From assembly GCF_009867135.1 (NCBI RefSeq), contig NZ_CP047226.1, positions 2,294,001-2,358,000 on the forward strand: a stretch of DNA of 64,000 nucleotides, read 5' to 3'. The position numbers were made by a program, and so were the translations under genes. Below are positions 8,581 through 16,677 of the stretch, piece by piece (within the stretch, counting starts at the first letter, position 1; each line of letters starts with the position of its first letter). Under the pieces are notes generated by a model. The model worked only from the letters and a program-made list of their open reading frames with translations. It had not been told where the DNA came from and searched no databases. Source of the stretch: Moraxella osloensis. Lineage in GTDB: Bacteria > Pseudomonadota > Gammaproteobacteria > Pseudomonadales > Moraxellaceae.

Positions 8581-9720
8581 ACTGAAGTTACGCACCGCTA
8601 ATAGCCTTAAGCTGGGCAAAAGCCGACTGATTAGCAGAAATTAGTAACTTCGTACGCAAAGCGAAATGATTCAACTTGGTTTTGATTTTCAAACACTCAA
8701 GCTTAAACACCGCATACGTGGCTAAAAACATATGATTAAACCGAGCCCTTTGGCTATGAGCAGGCGACTTACCCAAATTGGCATTTTGCTTTAACGACTT
8801 ATGATACACTTCAACCTGCCATCGTTTTTGATAGCCGTTGATAAATTTATCCTTGTCGCATTGCAAATCTGAGCATACCAGATATAACACCCCTGTAGAA
8901 TCGTCCTTGTTTGTAAAGACTCGGCGTAATAACAAGACTTCATCATGATAGTCATTTAAAAAGCCGCGAACAGGGGTATTATCGGGTAGATTAGATTCAT
9001 CAATACGTACAAAGTTACCTTTTTCTCTATCATCAGGGGTTAAAGCCACCAAGCGATTTGACTTTAACGCAAAGATGAAATGCTTGTTAGCTTTACGAAT
9101 ATGTTTGAATGTCGCTTTGGCTGAAAACCAAGAATCGGCTAATACATAGTCGAATTTGACTTGGTTTTTGATTGCCCTATCAAACATATCAAGCAGTCGC
9201 TGATTTTTGGTTTTATCACTTTTACGTTTAACGTTGCCTTTGTCATCGGTAAAGACATTGGGTTTGGTGATGATGTCAAAGCTTAAGGGTATGTCGATAT
9301 CTTTGCGATGATACAGACAGTTAAGCAGGTTAATGCCTTTAACATTTTTGTTTTGGGTGTGGTCGTAGTGCCAGCAGTTGATGTCGTCGACGCTTGTGTG
9401 CGGTTTGGGCTGTATGGTGTCATCAAAGATGAGATAGCCGATGGCATTGGGTGTGGCATTTTCATGCTGTCTTAGCATGGGTTTAATCAGTTGCCATTGT
9501 TCTTTGGCGGTGAGTGTTTCACTGTTTAGAAAGCGGGTGATGCTGTCATGGTAGATGCTCCCTTGTAGTAGATTGGCAAGTCCTGTGGCGGTGGTTTGCC
9601 CAAAACTTGCAATGAGGTAGTCGCTGTAGAGTTCTATCATGTCTTTGTTCATTTGTTTACTCTCGCTGACTGCTTTTTTTGTTATGATAACGCTTTTTTA
9701 AAGGGCTGCGTAACTTCAGT
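8581..9720. mobile_element. Complete IS4/IS701-like insertion sequence, 1140 bp
   Basis: Perfect 14-bp terminal inverted repeats, ACTGAAGTTACGCA at 8581-8594 and its complement at 9707-9720, enclose one transposase gene on the minus strand. The flanks carry a 5-bp direct repeat TAATA (8576-8580 and 9721-9725), which looks like the target duplication. The transposase stop codon (8588-8590) lies inside the left repeat. Removing the element rejoins a small repeat region in which AATATAGCTGG occurs on both sides. The intact repeats, duplication and gene suggest a recent, possibly active insertion. The family name is from protein resemblance only. Confidence 0.9.
8588..9652 (-). CDS. DDE transposase, IS4/IS701-like
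   Basis: This 354-residue transposase has the pattern of an RNase H-fold DDE enzyme: FDDT near residue 93 (first Asp), LADSWFSAK near 170 (second Asp) and YQKRWQVEVYHKSLK near 280 (Y-R-E region with the catalytic Glu). The N-terminal part (SDYLIASFGQTTATGLANLL) is typical of this group. The frame is intact from the ATG near the right repeat to a stop inside the left repeat, so it should be functional. Nothing else is carried by the element. Confidence 0.92.
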   Translation of the reverse strand: MNKDMIELYSDYLIASFGQTTATGLANLLQGSIYHDSITRFLNSETLTAKEQWQLIKPMLRQHENATPNAIGYLIFDDTIQPKPHTSVDDINCWHYDHTQNKNVKGINLLNCLYHRKDIDIPLSFDIITKPNVFTDDKGNVKRKSDKTKNQRLLDMFDRAIKNQVKFDYVLADSWFSAKATFKHIRKANKHFIFALKSNRLVALTPDDREKGNFVRIDESNLPDNTPVRGFLNDYHDEVLLLRRVFTNKDDSTGVLYLVCSDLQCDKDKFINGYQKRWQVEVYHKSLKQNANLGKSPAHSQRARFNHMFLATYAVFKLECLKIKTKLNHFALRTKLLISANQSAFAQLKAISGA

Positions 9721-9851
9721 TAATAATATAGCTGGCTTCGATAGCGAAAATATAGTTGGCTTCAATAATGAATGTTCAATGGCTAACAGTGAATCACCAC
9801 AGTGATATAGACAGTGACATAGATTGATGAAAAAATAACAAAGGGGGACCC

Positions 9852-10358
9852 ATGAAAGCAAGAATTTTAGCCGTTGGACAAAAAATGCCGGCTTGGGTGC
9901 AGACGGGATTTGACGACTATTATAAACGTATTCAGCCCATGCTCAGCACCGAAATCGTTGAAATCCCCGCCTGCAAACGCGCCAAAAACCCCTCGCCTGC
10001 CGAACTTGAAAAATATGCCATCACCGAAGGCGGGCTAATTCTGCAAGCGCACCAAGCCAAAAATTCAGCAGGCAAACGCGAACAGCTGATTTGCCTAGAC
10101 GTCCGCGGTAAGAATCTATCAACCGAAGCGTTAGCGGCTAAAGTTGGCGAAGCCATGCAGCTGGGTGATGACATGGCGTTTGTGATTGGGGGTGCTGATG
10201 GCATTTCAAAAGAGGTATTAGCCCATGCGACATTCAAATGGTCGCTGTCCAATCTTACCTTGCCGCATCCGCTCGTGCGTGTGCTACTGATGGAGCAGCT
10301 GTACCGCGCTATGACCATTATCCATCATCATCCGTATCATCGCGGTGATTATTTTTAA
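9852..10358 (+). CDS. rlmH: 23S rRNA pseudouridine-1915 N3-methyltransferase
   Basis: RlmH is a SPOUT-class methyltransferase that methylates pseudouridine 1915 in helix 69 of 23S rRNA on assembled 70S ribosomes. The 168-residue length is slightly over the usual 155. The family pattern is clear: start MKARILAVGQKMPAW, a FVIGGADG glycine motif near residue 112 in the S-adenosylmethionine knot, and LPHPLVRVLLMEQLYRA followed by a final HPYHRGDYF. AGGGGG precedes the ATG. The IS element sits 131 bases upstream, so its promoter region may include IS-adjacent sequence. Confidence 0.96.
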   Translation: MKARILAVGQKMPAWVQTGFDDYYKRIQPMLSTEIVEIPACKRAKNPSPAELEKYAITEGGLILQAHQAKNSAGKREQLICLDVRGKNLSTEALAAKVGEAMQLGDDMAFVIGGADGISKEVLAHATFKWSLSNLTLPHPLVRVLLMEQLYRAMTIIHHHPYHRGDYF

Positions 10359-10513
10359 GTTTTTTTAGTTAACCTGTTATGTATGATTATGTATGAAATC
10401 GCTGACATGGCTTGTTTTTGCGAATTTTTCCCTTATTTACTATTAATCCTTTTTAGTTAATCCTTATTAATTCGTTAGCATTTCTATTTCTCACGGCAAC
10501 TTTAAGAAAATTG

Positions 10514-11338
10514 ATGGAAAAAACCGAAAAACAACCAATCAGCCTGCAGCCATTTTTACCCAATACACCGTACCCGCTTTATACCCTGCCCAGTTTGTTT
10601 ATCTCACATGGGGCGCCGACGATTGCCATCGAAAACAACCGTACTACCCAAGCGCTGAATAAATTTGGGCAAAATCTGCCAAAACCACGCTTGATTATCA
10701 TCATCTCTGCGCATTGGCAAAGCCAGCATCTAGAAATCAATGGCAATGCCGCACCCGCTACTTGGCATGATTTTAGCGGCTTTCAAAAAGCGCTTTATAC
10801 AATTGATTATCCTGTCAAAGGCGATACCCAGATTGCTGAGCAGCTAGCACAGCAGTTGCAGGCTTTGGGCGTTAGCACGTCGGTCAATCGACTGCGTCCA
10901 TTTGATCATGGGGTATGGTCGCCACTGGTGCATTTGTATCCGCAGGCAGATGTACCGATTGTGCAGCTTTCGCTGCCGCAGCATTTTGATAGTTATGCGT
11001 GTTTTCAGCTGGGGGCTTTATTGGCGCCCCTACGGGCAGAGCAAGTATTAATCATCGGCTCTGGCAGTGTCACCCATAATTTGGCGCAGGTACAGTTTGA
11101 TAGTGGTGAGGTGGATGCGGAGGCACGTGAATTTAAATATTGGTTGATTCATCAACTCAAACAACATATGCCAACGGCTTTAGATTGGCGGTCACATCCA
11201 TTTGCCCATCACAATCACCCCACCCCTGAGCATTTATTGCCGTTATTTTTTGCGGCAGGTGCAGGCACAAAGATGAGTATCGTGCATGAAAGTTTTGCCC
11301 ATTTTAGTTTGGGTATGGATGTGTATCGGTTTGACTAA
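10514..11338 (+). CDS. DODA-type extradiol ring-opening dioxygenase
   Basis: This protein is in the LigB/YgiD superfamily of non-haem iron or zinc enzymes, in which relatives cleave catechol-type rings such as DOPA. It shows SLFISHGAPTIAI (metal His), ISAHWQS (metal His), a PFDHGVWSPL motif (His), and IGSGSVTHNL. No pathway neighbours define a substrate; a YgiD-like role is the closest guess. I chose the ATG at 10514 over the TTG at 10511 (one residue less), with AAGAAAA upstream. It is convergent with the MFS gene, with 3 bases between stop codons. Confidence 0.9.
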   Translation: MEKTEKQPISLQPFLPNTPYPLYTLPSLFISHGAPTIAIENNRTTQALNKFGQNLPKPRLIIIISAHWQSQHLEINGNAAPATWHDFSGFQKALYTIDYPVKGDTQIAEQLAQQLQALGVSTSVNRLRPFDHGVWSPLVHLYPQADVPIVQLSLPQHFDSYACFQLGALLAPLRAEQVLIIGSGSVTHNLAQVQFDSGEVDAEAREFKYWLIHQLKQHMPTALDWRSHPFAHHNHPTPEHLLPLFFAAGAGTKMSIVHESFAHFSLGMDVYRFD

Positions 11339-11341
11339 ACC

Positions 11342-12583
11342 TTAGTCCACATCCGCCACATCGAGATTTTTGTCGATTTGAAACACCAAAAATGCGCCAA
11401 TAGTCATGAGCATAAACATGGTAATACCCAGCTTGGCAACCGGATTAAAGGGCAGGATATTTAATACTAATCCGCCAAAAATACCGACGACAAAGTTAAG
11501 TGAGCCTTGCAAGGCACTCGCCATGCCAGCACGGCGTTTTTGAAATGCCAAAGCAATGGCACCTGAATTGGGCTGAGTGAGTCCTAACCCTGCAATACAA
11601 CAAAAAATACTGGCGAGTACCAACGGCAGCCAAGCTTGCGTGCCAAAGACTAAACCCAGCAGCATCAAACACGCTGCTGCAATTACTTGCATCACCGCCC
11701 CAAATCGCAGCAAGCTGACCAGACGATAACGGTTCACTAGCCATTGGTTGACCTGTGTTAAACCAATAAACCCTGCCGCATTCATGCCAAAAATCCAACT
11801 AAAATGCTGCGGCGTGACCCCATATCCTTCCATAATTAGCTCAGGTGCCGCGCTGATATACACAAACATCGAACCCATCAGCAGCCCTGCGCCAATCGCA
11901 GGATAATTAAACTGGGTGTCTTTAAGCAAATCCCAGTATTGACTGAGCACGTCATTCATCGGACGGTTGTTGCGAAATTCATCGGTCAAGGTTTCATGCA
12001 AAAACAGCCGGGTCAGCACGATATTTAAAATGCCAAACCCTGCCAAAAACCAAAAAATCACCCGCCAACTGGCGACTTTTAACAGCAACGACCCTAGGCT
12101 TGGTGCCAAAATCGGCGCAATCCCCATCACTAGGACCATTAGCGAAAATGCCTTTGCCATTTGCTTGGGATGCAAGCGGTCACGAATCATTGCCCGCGAC
12201 ACCACCGTTCCCACACACGCGCCCAACGCCTGCAGCGTTCGTGAGACAAACAACACGTATTCATTGGTGGTCGTGGCACACATCACCGAAGCAATCACAT
12301 ACAGTACCATGCCCACATACAAGGGCTTGATGCGCCCAATTCGATCCGAAATCGGACCATAAAACAACTGCCCGACCACCAAGCCCACAAAATAAGCAGG
12401 CACCGAATTGGACATAAAAGCCGTTGCCACCCCAAAATCTTGTGCCATACTGGGCAAGGCCGGCAAATACATATCAATCGACAGCGGGCCGATGGCAATA
12501 ATCAACCCCAAAATCATAATCCAAACGGTTGGATAGTCTAACTCGTGCGATGGCTTAGGGTGCGGTGTTGGTGGTAGGTTCAT
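11342..12583 (-). CDS. Bcr/CflA-family MFS drug exporter
   Basis: This is a 12-helix major facilitator of the Bcr/CflA group (drug:proton antiporters such as the bicyclomycin exporter). The first helix region carries GPLSIDMYLPALPSM, a hallmark of the group, followed by FYGPISDRIGRIKPL, the MFS loop 2-3 motif. A long run of hydrophobic segments follows to the C-terminus. I chose ATG at 12583 (413 residues); a TTG at 12631 would extend it by 16 residues but has no support. The transported compound cannot be read from sequence. Confidence 0.93.
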   Translation of the reverse strand: MNLPPTPHPKPSHELDYPTVWIMILGLIIAIGPLSIDMYLPALPSMAQDFGVATAFMSNSVPAYFVGLVVGQLFYGPISDRIGRIKPLYVGMVLYVIASVMCATTTNEYVLFVSRTLQALGACVGTVVSRAMIRDRLHPKQMAKAFSLMVLVMGIAPILAPSLGSLLLKVASWRVIFWFLAGFGILNIVLTRLFLHETLTDEFRNNRPMNDVLSQYWDLLKDTQFNYPAIGAGLLMGSMFVYISAAPELIMEGYGVTPQHFSWIFGMNAAGFIGLTQVNQWLVNRYRLVSLLRFGAVMQVIAAACLMLLGLVFGTQAWLPLVLASIFCCIAGLGLTQPNSGAIALAFQKRRAGMASALQGSLNFVVGIFGGLVLNILPFNPVAKLGITMFMLMTIGAFLVFQIDKNLDVADVD

Positions 12584-12734
12584 AGTGATCAATTTAAATA
12601 AAAAAGCGCGTCTAAATAAAAAAGCAGGCAAAAATCATAAGTCGGCTATTATAAACAAATTTTCCTAAAATATTTTTCGTTATCGTTTAGTTTATGTGAG
12701 CAATCAACCATGCAGATTGGCTAAAACACCCCAT

Positions 12735-12762
12735 AAAAAAGGCAGCCTTTGCTACCTTTTTT
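12735..12762 (-). terminator. Intrinsic terminator of psd
   Basis: The hairpin AAAAAAGGCAGC, loop CTTT, GCTACCTTTTTT has one internal mismatch and flanking A/T runs. It lies 18 bases beyond the psd stop. It could also stop transcription in the other direction. Confidence 0.75.
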
Positions 12763-12780
12763 AGCAAATACATGGACAGC

Positions 12781-13614
12781 TTACTGCAAAAAAGTACCCA
12801 AACGTTGACCCATTGTCACCGGCACTGAATTATAAAGACCTGCGCCCCAAGCCATGCCCGCTGATTTTGGTAATACCACAATCGCCGTTGAGCCCAAATA
12901 AAACCGCCCAAGCTCATCGCCTTTTTTCAACGTCATGTGATGGGTTTGACGCTGCACGCGATCGCTACGTTTGATTTTGCCTGTGGCCACTGTTTCAATC
13001 CCTGCTACAATCATCGCCCCGACTAGCACAACGCAAGCTTTACCAAATTCGGTATCAAACACACACACGCAGCGCTCATTACGGGCGAACAAATCGGTAA
13101 TGTTTTCAGCGGTCTCGTTATTGACCGAGAATAGCTGTCCTGGCACATAGATGGTTTCTACCAAAGTACCGTCAAATGGCATATGCACGCGGTGATAATT
13201 GGTCGGTGCCAAATACACGGTGACAAAACTCCCCTCTTGCATGGCTTTGCCAAGTTCATAATCCGCGAGCAATTGCCCAACTTCATACGATTTGCCTTTG
13301 GCCTGTAGGATTTGGTCTTTATCGATTTGCCCCAATTGCGATATCATGCCATCTGCAGGACAGATCAGCGCATTTGGGTCATCATCAATCTTGCGCGCGC
13401 CGTCTTTGAGCTCACGGGTAAAAAAATCATTAAAACTGTCATACTGAGAAAGACTACCGCGCGCATATTCCTCTAGCTTGATGCCATACACCGAAGCAAA
13501 GGTACGAATAAAGGTTTTTTTCACCATCGGATGACGGCTTTGGGCAATGCGACCTGCGATTTCACTGATTTTTTGTTGTGGGACAAGCGATTGTAACGTC
13601 GTAAACAAGGTCAT
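12781..13614 (-). CDS. psd: Phosphatidylserine decarboxylase proenzyme
   Basis: Psd converts phosphatidylserine to phosphatidylethanolamine at the inner membrane. It is made as a proenzyme that cleaves itself at an LGST motif, forming a pyruvoyl group from the Ser. That motif (YLGSTAIVVL) is present with Ser at residue 242, close to the C-terminus as expected. HRVHMPFDG near 140 contains the conserved His of the family. The 277-residue length fits proteobacterial Psd. It stands alone on its strand, divergent from dtd. Confidence 0.96.
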   Translation of the reverse strand: MTLFTTLQSLVPQQKISEIAGRIAQSRHPMVKKTFIRTFASVYGIKLEEYARGSLSQYDSFNDFFTRELKDGARKIDDDPNALICPADGMISQLGQIDKDQILQAKGKSYEVGQLLADYELGKAMQEGSFVTVYLAPTNYHRVHMPFDGTLVETIYVPGQLFSVNNETAENITDLFARNERCVCVFDTEFGKACVVLVGAMIVAGIETVATGKIKRSDRVQRQTHHMTLKKGDELGRFYLGSTAIVVLPKSAGMAWGAGLYNSVPVTMGQRLGTFLQ

Positions 13615-13765
13615 AAATTACTCGAGATTGGTATTTTAAAGTTGGCTTATTATAATCAAAATCCCCCTTAGAATCACGGTATATTAAACACTGGGCTACG
13701 AGTTAAGCGACAAGCTAGCTTTTAAGTTAAGCCGCTTACGCTCAAACTGACGGATAGGAAAAATC

Positions 13766-14218
13766 ATGAAAGCAGTACTACAACGGGTGAAATTTGCCAA
13801 AGTAGCAGTCAACCAAGCGCCTCACCCACAACAAATCGTCGGCGAGATTGCCCATGGCGTACTTGTCTACCTTGGACTTGGGCATGATGATACGCTTGCG
13901 ATGGGGCAAAAAATGATTGATAAAATCCTCACCTATCGCGTATTTGAAAATGAGCTAGGCAAAATGGATAAAAACGTGCAACAGGTTAATGGCGGTTTAC
14001 TGTTGGTGTCGCAGTTTACCCTGCTTGCCAATACCCAATCGGGTAGACGTCCTGATTTTAAGCCCGCGATGGCGCCCGACACTGCCAAAGCTTTGTTTGC
14101 TCAGATAGTCGCATATGCCAAGACGCAATATGCGGCCGTGCAGACAGGCGAATTTGGCGCAAACATGCAAGTCAGCAGTTGCAATGATGGTCCGATAAAT
14201 TTTATTTTTGAACTATGA
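13766..14218 (+). CDS. dtd: D-aminoacyl-tRNA deacylase
   Basis: Dtd hydrolyses D-amino acids, and glycine mischarged on tRNA-Ala, from tRNA. The 150-residue protein begins MKAVLQRVKFAKVAV and contains LLVSQFTLLA (the S-Q-T active-site segment) near residue 80 and GRRPDF near 96. A C-terminal NDGPINFIFE segment supplies the Gly-cis-Pro-like region, here in the variant GPINF rather than GPVT. AGGA precedes the ATG. It is followed by 189 bases before phoB, which include a Pho box, so it is probably not in the pho operon. Confidence 0.95.
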   Translation: MKAVLQRVKFAKVAVNQAPHPQQIVGEIAHGVLVYLGLGHDDTLAMGQKMIDKILTYRVFENELGKMDKNVQQVNGGLLLVSQFTLLANTQSGRRPDFKPAMAPDTAKALFAQIVAYAKTQYAAVQTGEFGANMQVSSCNDGPINFIFEL

Positions 14219-14301
14219 TACGACCTGTGTTAAGTACCAAAAATTGAGTGAAACCCCGAATTTTTTACAACACCACAAATAAAACCCTTAAAAACTTATC
14301 G

Positions 14302-14319
14302 TTGTCATTTTTCTGTCAT
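14302..14319 (+). promoter_or_regulatory. Pho box upstream of phoB
   Basis: Two 7-bp half-sites, TTGTCAT (14302-14308) and CTGTCAT (14313-14319), are separated by 4 T residues. This is the spacing and nearly the sequence of the enterobacterial PhoB box. It lies 88 bases before the phoB ATG, on the coding strand, which suggests autoregulation under phosphate starvation. Further GGTCAT and TTGTCAT words follow near 14338 and 14354. Confidence 0.75.
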
Positions 14320-14407
14320 ATTCTGAAGTTGTAATATGGTCATTGTAATATTATTGTCATAAAATTATTTTGGTAAACAGTTGCCTATTTTATCGCTTGA
14401 GAAATTT

Positions 14408-15106
14408 ATGAAAAATGAAACTATTTTGGTAGTGGAAGATGAGCCTGCCATTCGAGAAATGATCGTGACCACATTAGAGATGGCAGGATTTGATTGTTTG
14501 CAAGCCTCAGAAGTCTCTCAAGCCCATCATTTGGTGGTCGATCATCGTCCTAACCTTATCTTATTAGATTGGATGCTACCCAATGGGCTATCAGGCATTG
14601 ATTTATGCCGCCGCCTGAAAAAAGATGAAATGCTCTCTGAAATTCCTATCATCATGCTCACCGCCAAAGGCGAAGAGGACAACAAAGTTCAAGGACTTGA
14701 CGCAGGGGCAGATGACTATATCACCAAGCCGTTTTCCACCCGTGAATTGGTTTCCCGTATCAAAGCGGTATTGCGCCGTAGTAGCGCATTGTCAGGCGAA
14801 AAACCCATTGACGTAGGCGGCTTGTCGCTTGACCCTGCCAGTCAGCGCGTGAGTGCCAATAACAAAGCGGTGGATATCGGACCGACAGAGTATCGGCTAC
14901 TTGCTTTCTTTATGAGTCATCCTGAGCGCGCTTATACCCGCACCCAGCTACTCGATCAAGTGTGGGGTGGCAATGTGTATGTCGAAGATCGTACCATTGA
15001 CGTGCATATCCGCCGCCTGCGTAAAGTGCTTGAGCCATTTGGGTTTGCGGACTATATCCAAACTGTACGTGGCACAGGCTATCGCTTTTCTAATAAAATC
15101 GACTAA
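14408..15106 (+). CDS. phoB: Phosphate-regulon response regulator
   Basis: PhoB is an OmpR-type regulator that, once phosphorylated by PhoR, activates phosphate-scavenging genes. The receiver domain (1-125) has the acidic pair in VVEDEP, the phospho-acceptor Asp at 54 (LLDWMLP) and Lys near 106 (YITKPF). A winged-helix DNA-binding domain follows, with EYRLLAFF and a C-terminal RGTGYRF. I chose the ATG at 14408; a TTG at 14381 would add nine residues. The spacer to phoR holds a MITE, so the usual tight phoB-phoR coupling is loosened here. Confidence 0.96.
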   Translation: MKNETILVVEDEPAIREMIVTTLEMAGFDCLQASEVSQAHHLVVDHRPNLILLDWMLPNGLSGIDLCRRLKKDEMLSEIPIIMLTAKGEEDNKVQGLDAGADDYITKPFSTRELVSRIKAVLRRSSALSGEKPIDVGGLSLDPASQRVSANNKAVDIGPTEYRLLAFFMSHPERAYTRTQLLDQVWGGNVYVEDRTIDVHIRRLRKVLEPFGFADYIQTVRGTGYRFSNKID

Positions 15107-15120
15107 CAATAGCCTGATTA

Positions 15121-15291
15121 GGGCGTGTCCCTATTTGGATAATGAGGCTAAAAATAGACTAAATCGCCAGCAAAACAAGGCAAATTGTGCAGATAATATT
15201 GGAATATTGTCAAACAATTTAACGCAGTTTTGCCAGATTTAGGCATTTTTAGGCCATTAAAAATACTTTGTTCCGAATTAGGGACACGCCC
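15121..15291. mobile_element. 171-bp MITE related to the nearby IS5-family element
   Basis: Perfect 13-bp terminal repeats, GGGCGTGTCCCTA at 15121-15133 and its complement at 15279-15291, are flanked by a TA duplication. Subterminal segments are also inverted: CTAAAAATAGACTAAATC on the left answers GATTTAGGCATTTTTAGG on the right, so transcripts could fold into a long hairpin. There is no transposase gene. The same GGGCGTGTCC end and TA target occur in the IS at 18061-18903, which is its likely driver. It sits wholly between phoB and phoR. Confidence 0.88.
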
Positions 15292-15348
15292 TAATTGCAT
15301 TGAAATTTTTGCCAACTTATCCCAACTTCGTTATAGTAAGCTGTCTCA

Positions 15349-16677
15349 ATGGATGCTAGAAAAATTAATATGTGGGCGAGCATTTCACCCGTCGTGACAG
15401 CTGGGGTTGCCGGGCTGTTGATTGGCGGGCTATTAGGGTTTTGGGGTTGGGGACTGGTGATAGGGCTTTGCCTGTATCAGCTATATTTTTTATGGTCGAT
15501 ACAACGCTTTAAAGCATGGTATAACAAAAACCCCGATGAGCCGCCGCCTGCGTTTGAGCCCAACCTTAATGTCATCGCCAGTAATATCTACCAAGTCAAT
15601 CGCCAAGAGAAATTGGCGCATCAGCAAACCGTTTCGCTGGTGCAAAAAGTGCGTGACTCACTGAGCGCATTGCAAGACTCGATTATTCTGATTGATAAAA
15701 ACGACTGTATCGAATGGTGGAACAACTCTGCCGAGCGGCTTTTTCATTTTAAAGCGCCCGACCAAGGTCGCAATGTGTTGACCATTATTCGCAACCCACT
15801 TTTTCATCAATATTATCACCACATTGAAGACTATCCCGATGGCGTGCGTATCCATAGCCCATCTAATATCGAGCGCTATGTGCAGTGCAAGATTACCAAA
15901 TTTGGGCAAGAAAAATTACTGCTGATTTATGATGTCACCCGTTTTCAGCATTTAGAACAAATGCGAAAAGACTTTGTGGCAAATGTTTCGCATGAACTTC
16001 GCACGCCGCTTACCGTCATCATGGGGTATGTGGAGACTTTGAGTGAACAGCCTGATTTAGATCCGCGTATTGCTCGCGCGTTTACTCAGATGATGCAGCA
16101 AAGTCAGCGCATGAATAACATCATCAATGACTTACTGTTATTATCTCGGCTAGAGAACGATGAAAAACCCACTGAACCCAAAGATATTGATATTCCCAAA
16201 ATGCTGATGCAATTGTTTGACGATGCGCAGATGTACAACAAGTCATACGACCATATGATTCATTTGCATATCGACAGCACGTTACATATTTTGGGTTATG
16301 AAGATTATCTGCGAAGTGCGCTCAGTAACCTGATTACCAATGCCATGAAATACACCCCCAAAGGTGGCGAGATTAGTATTAGCTGGCATGAGTGTGACGC
16401 GGGGGTATGTTTTAGCGTGACCGACAATGGCATTGGCATCGAGCAGCGCCATATTCAGCGCTTAACCGAGCGTTTTTATCGCGTGGACACGGGTCGAAGC
16501 CGTGACACAGGAGGTACCGGTTTGGGGTTAGCAATCGTCAAGCATGTCTTGTATCAGCATCATGCCACCCTTGATATCACATCCATAGTTGGCAAAGGCT
16601 CGACCTTCACTGTGACCTTTCCAAAATCTGCCAGTATCCCAACCCAATCCCTTAATCCTGCAAGCCCACAAAGTTAA
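15349..16677 (+). CDS. phoR: Phosphate-regulon sensor histidine kinase
   Basis: PhoR autophosphorylates and passes phosphate to PhoB when phosphate is scarce. The 442-residue protein has two N-terminal membrane helices (about 10-55) with almost no periplasmic loop, a PAS-like region (about 100-200), the HisKA site FVANVSHELRTPL with His at 215, and an ATPase domain with NAMKYT, DNGIGI and GTGLGLAIV. The lack of a periplasmic sensor fits PhoR, which reads phosphate via the Pst/PhoU system. Its last 26 bases overlap the end of dadA on the other strand. Confidence 0.95.
   Translation: MDARKINMWASISPVVTAGVAGLLIGGLLGFWGWGLVIGLCLYQLYFLWSIQRFKAWYNKNPDEPPPAFEPNLNVIASNIYQVNRQEKLAHQQTVSLVQKVRDSLSALQDSIILIDKNDCIEWWNNSAERLFHFKAPDQGRNVLTIIRNPLFHQYYHHIEDYPDGVRIHSPSNIERYVQCKITKFGQEKLLLIYDVTRFQHLEQMRKDFVANVSHELRTPLTVIMGYVETLSEQPDLDPRIARAFTQMMQQSQRMNNIINDLLLLSRLENDEKPTEPKDIDIPKMLMQLFDDAQMYNKSYDHMIHLHIDSTLHILGYEDYLRSALSNLITNAMKYTPKGGEISISWHECDAGVCFSVTDNGIGIEQRHIQRLTERFYRVDTGRSRDTGGTGLGLAIVKHVLYQHHATLDITSIVGKGSTFTVTFPKSASIPTQSLNPASPQS

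Noticed and set aside
8579-9722. 16-bp ends for the IS4-like element (adding TA at both sides)
   Set aside because: With those ends there is no direct repeat left as target duplication; 14-bp ends with TAATA fit better.
15117-15295. Longer terminal repeat of the MITE including ATTA on both sides
   Set aside because: These bases include the TA target duplication and its immediate surroundings, so the element is better drawn from GGGCG to its complement.
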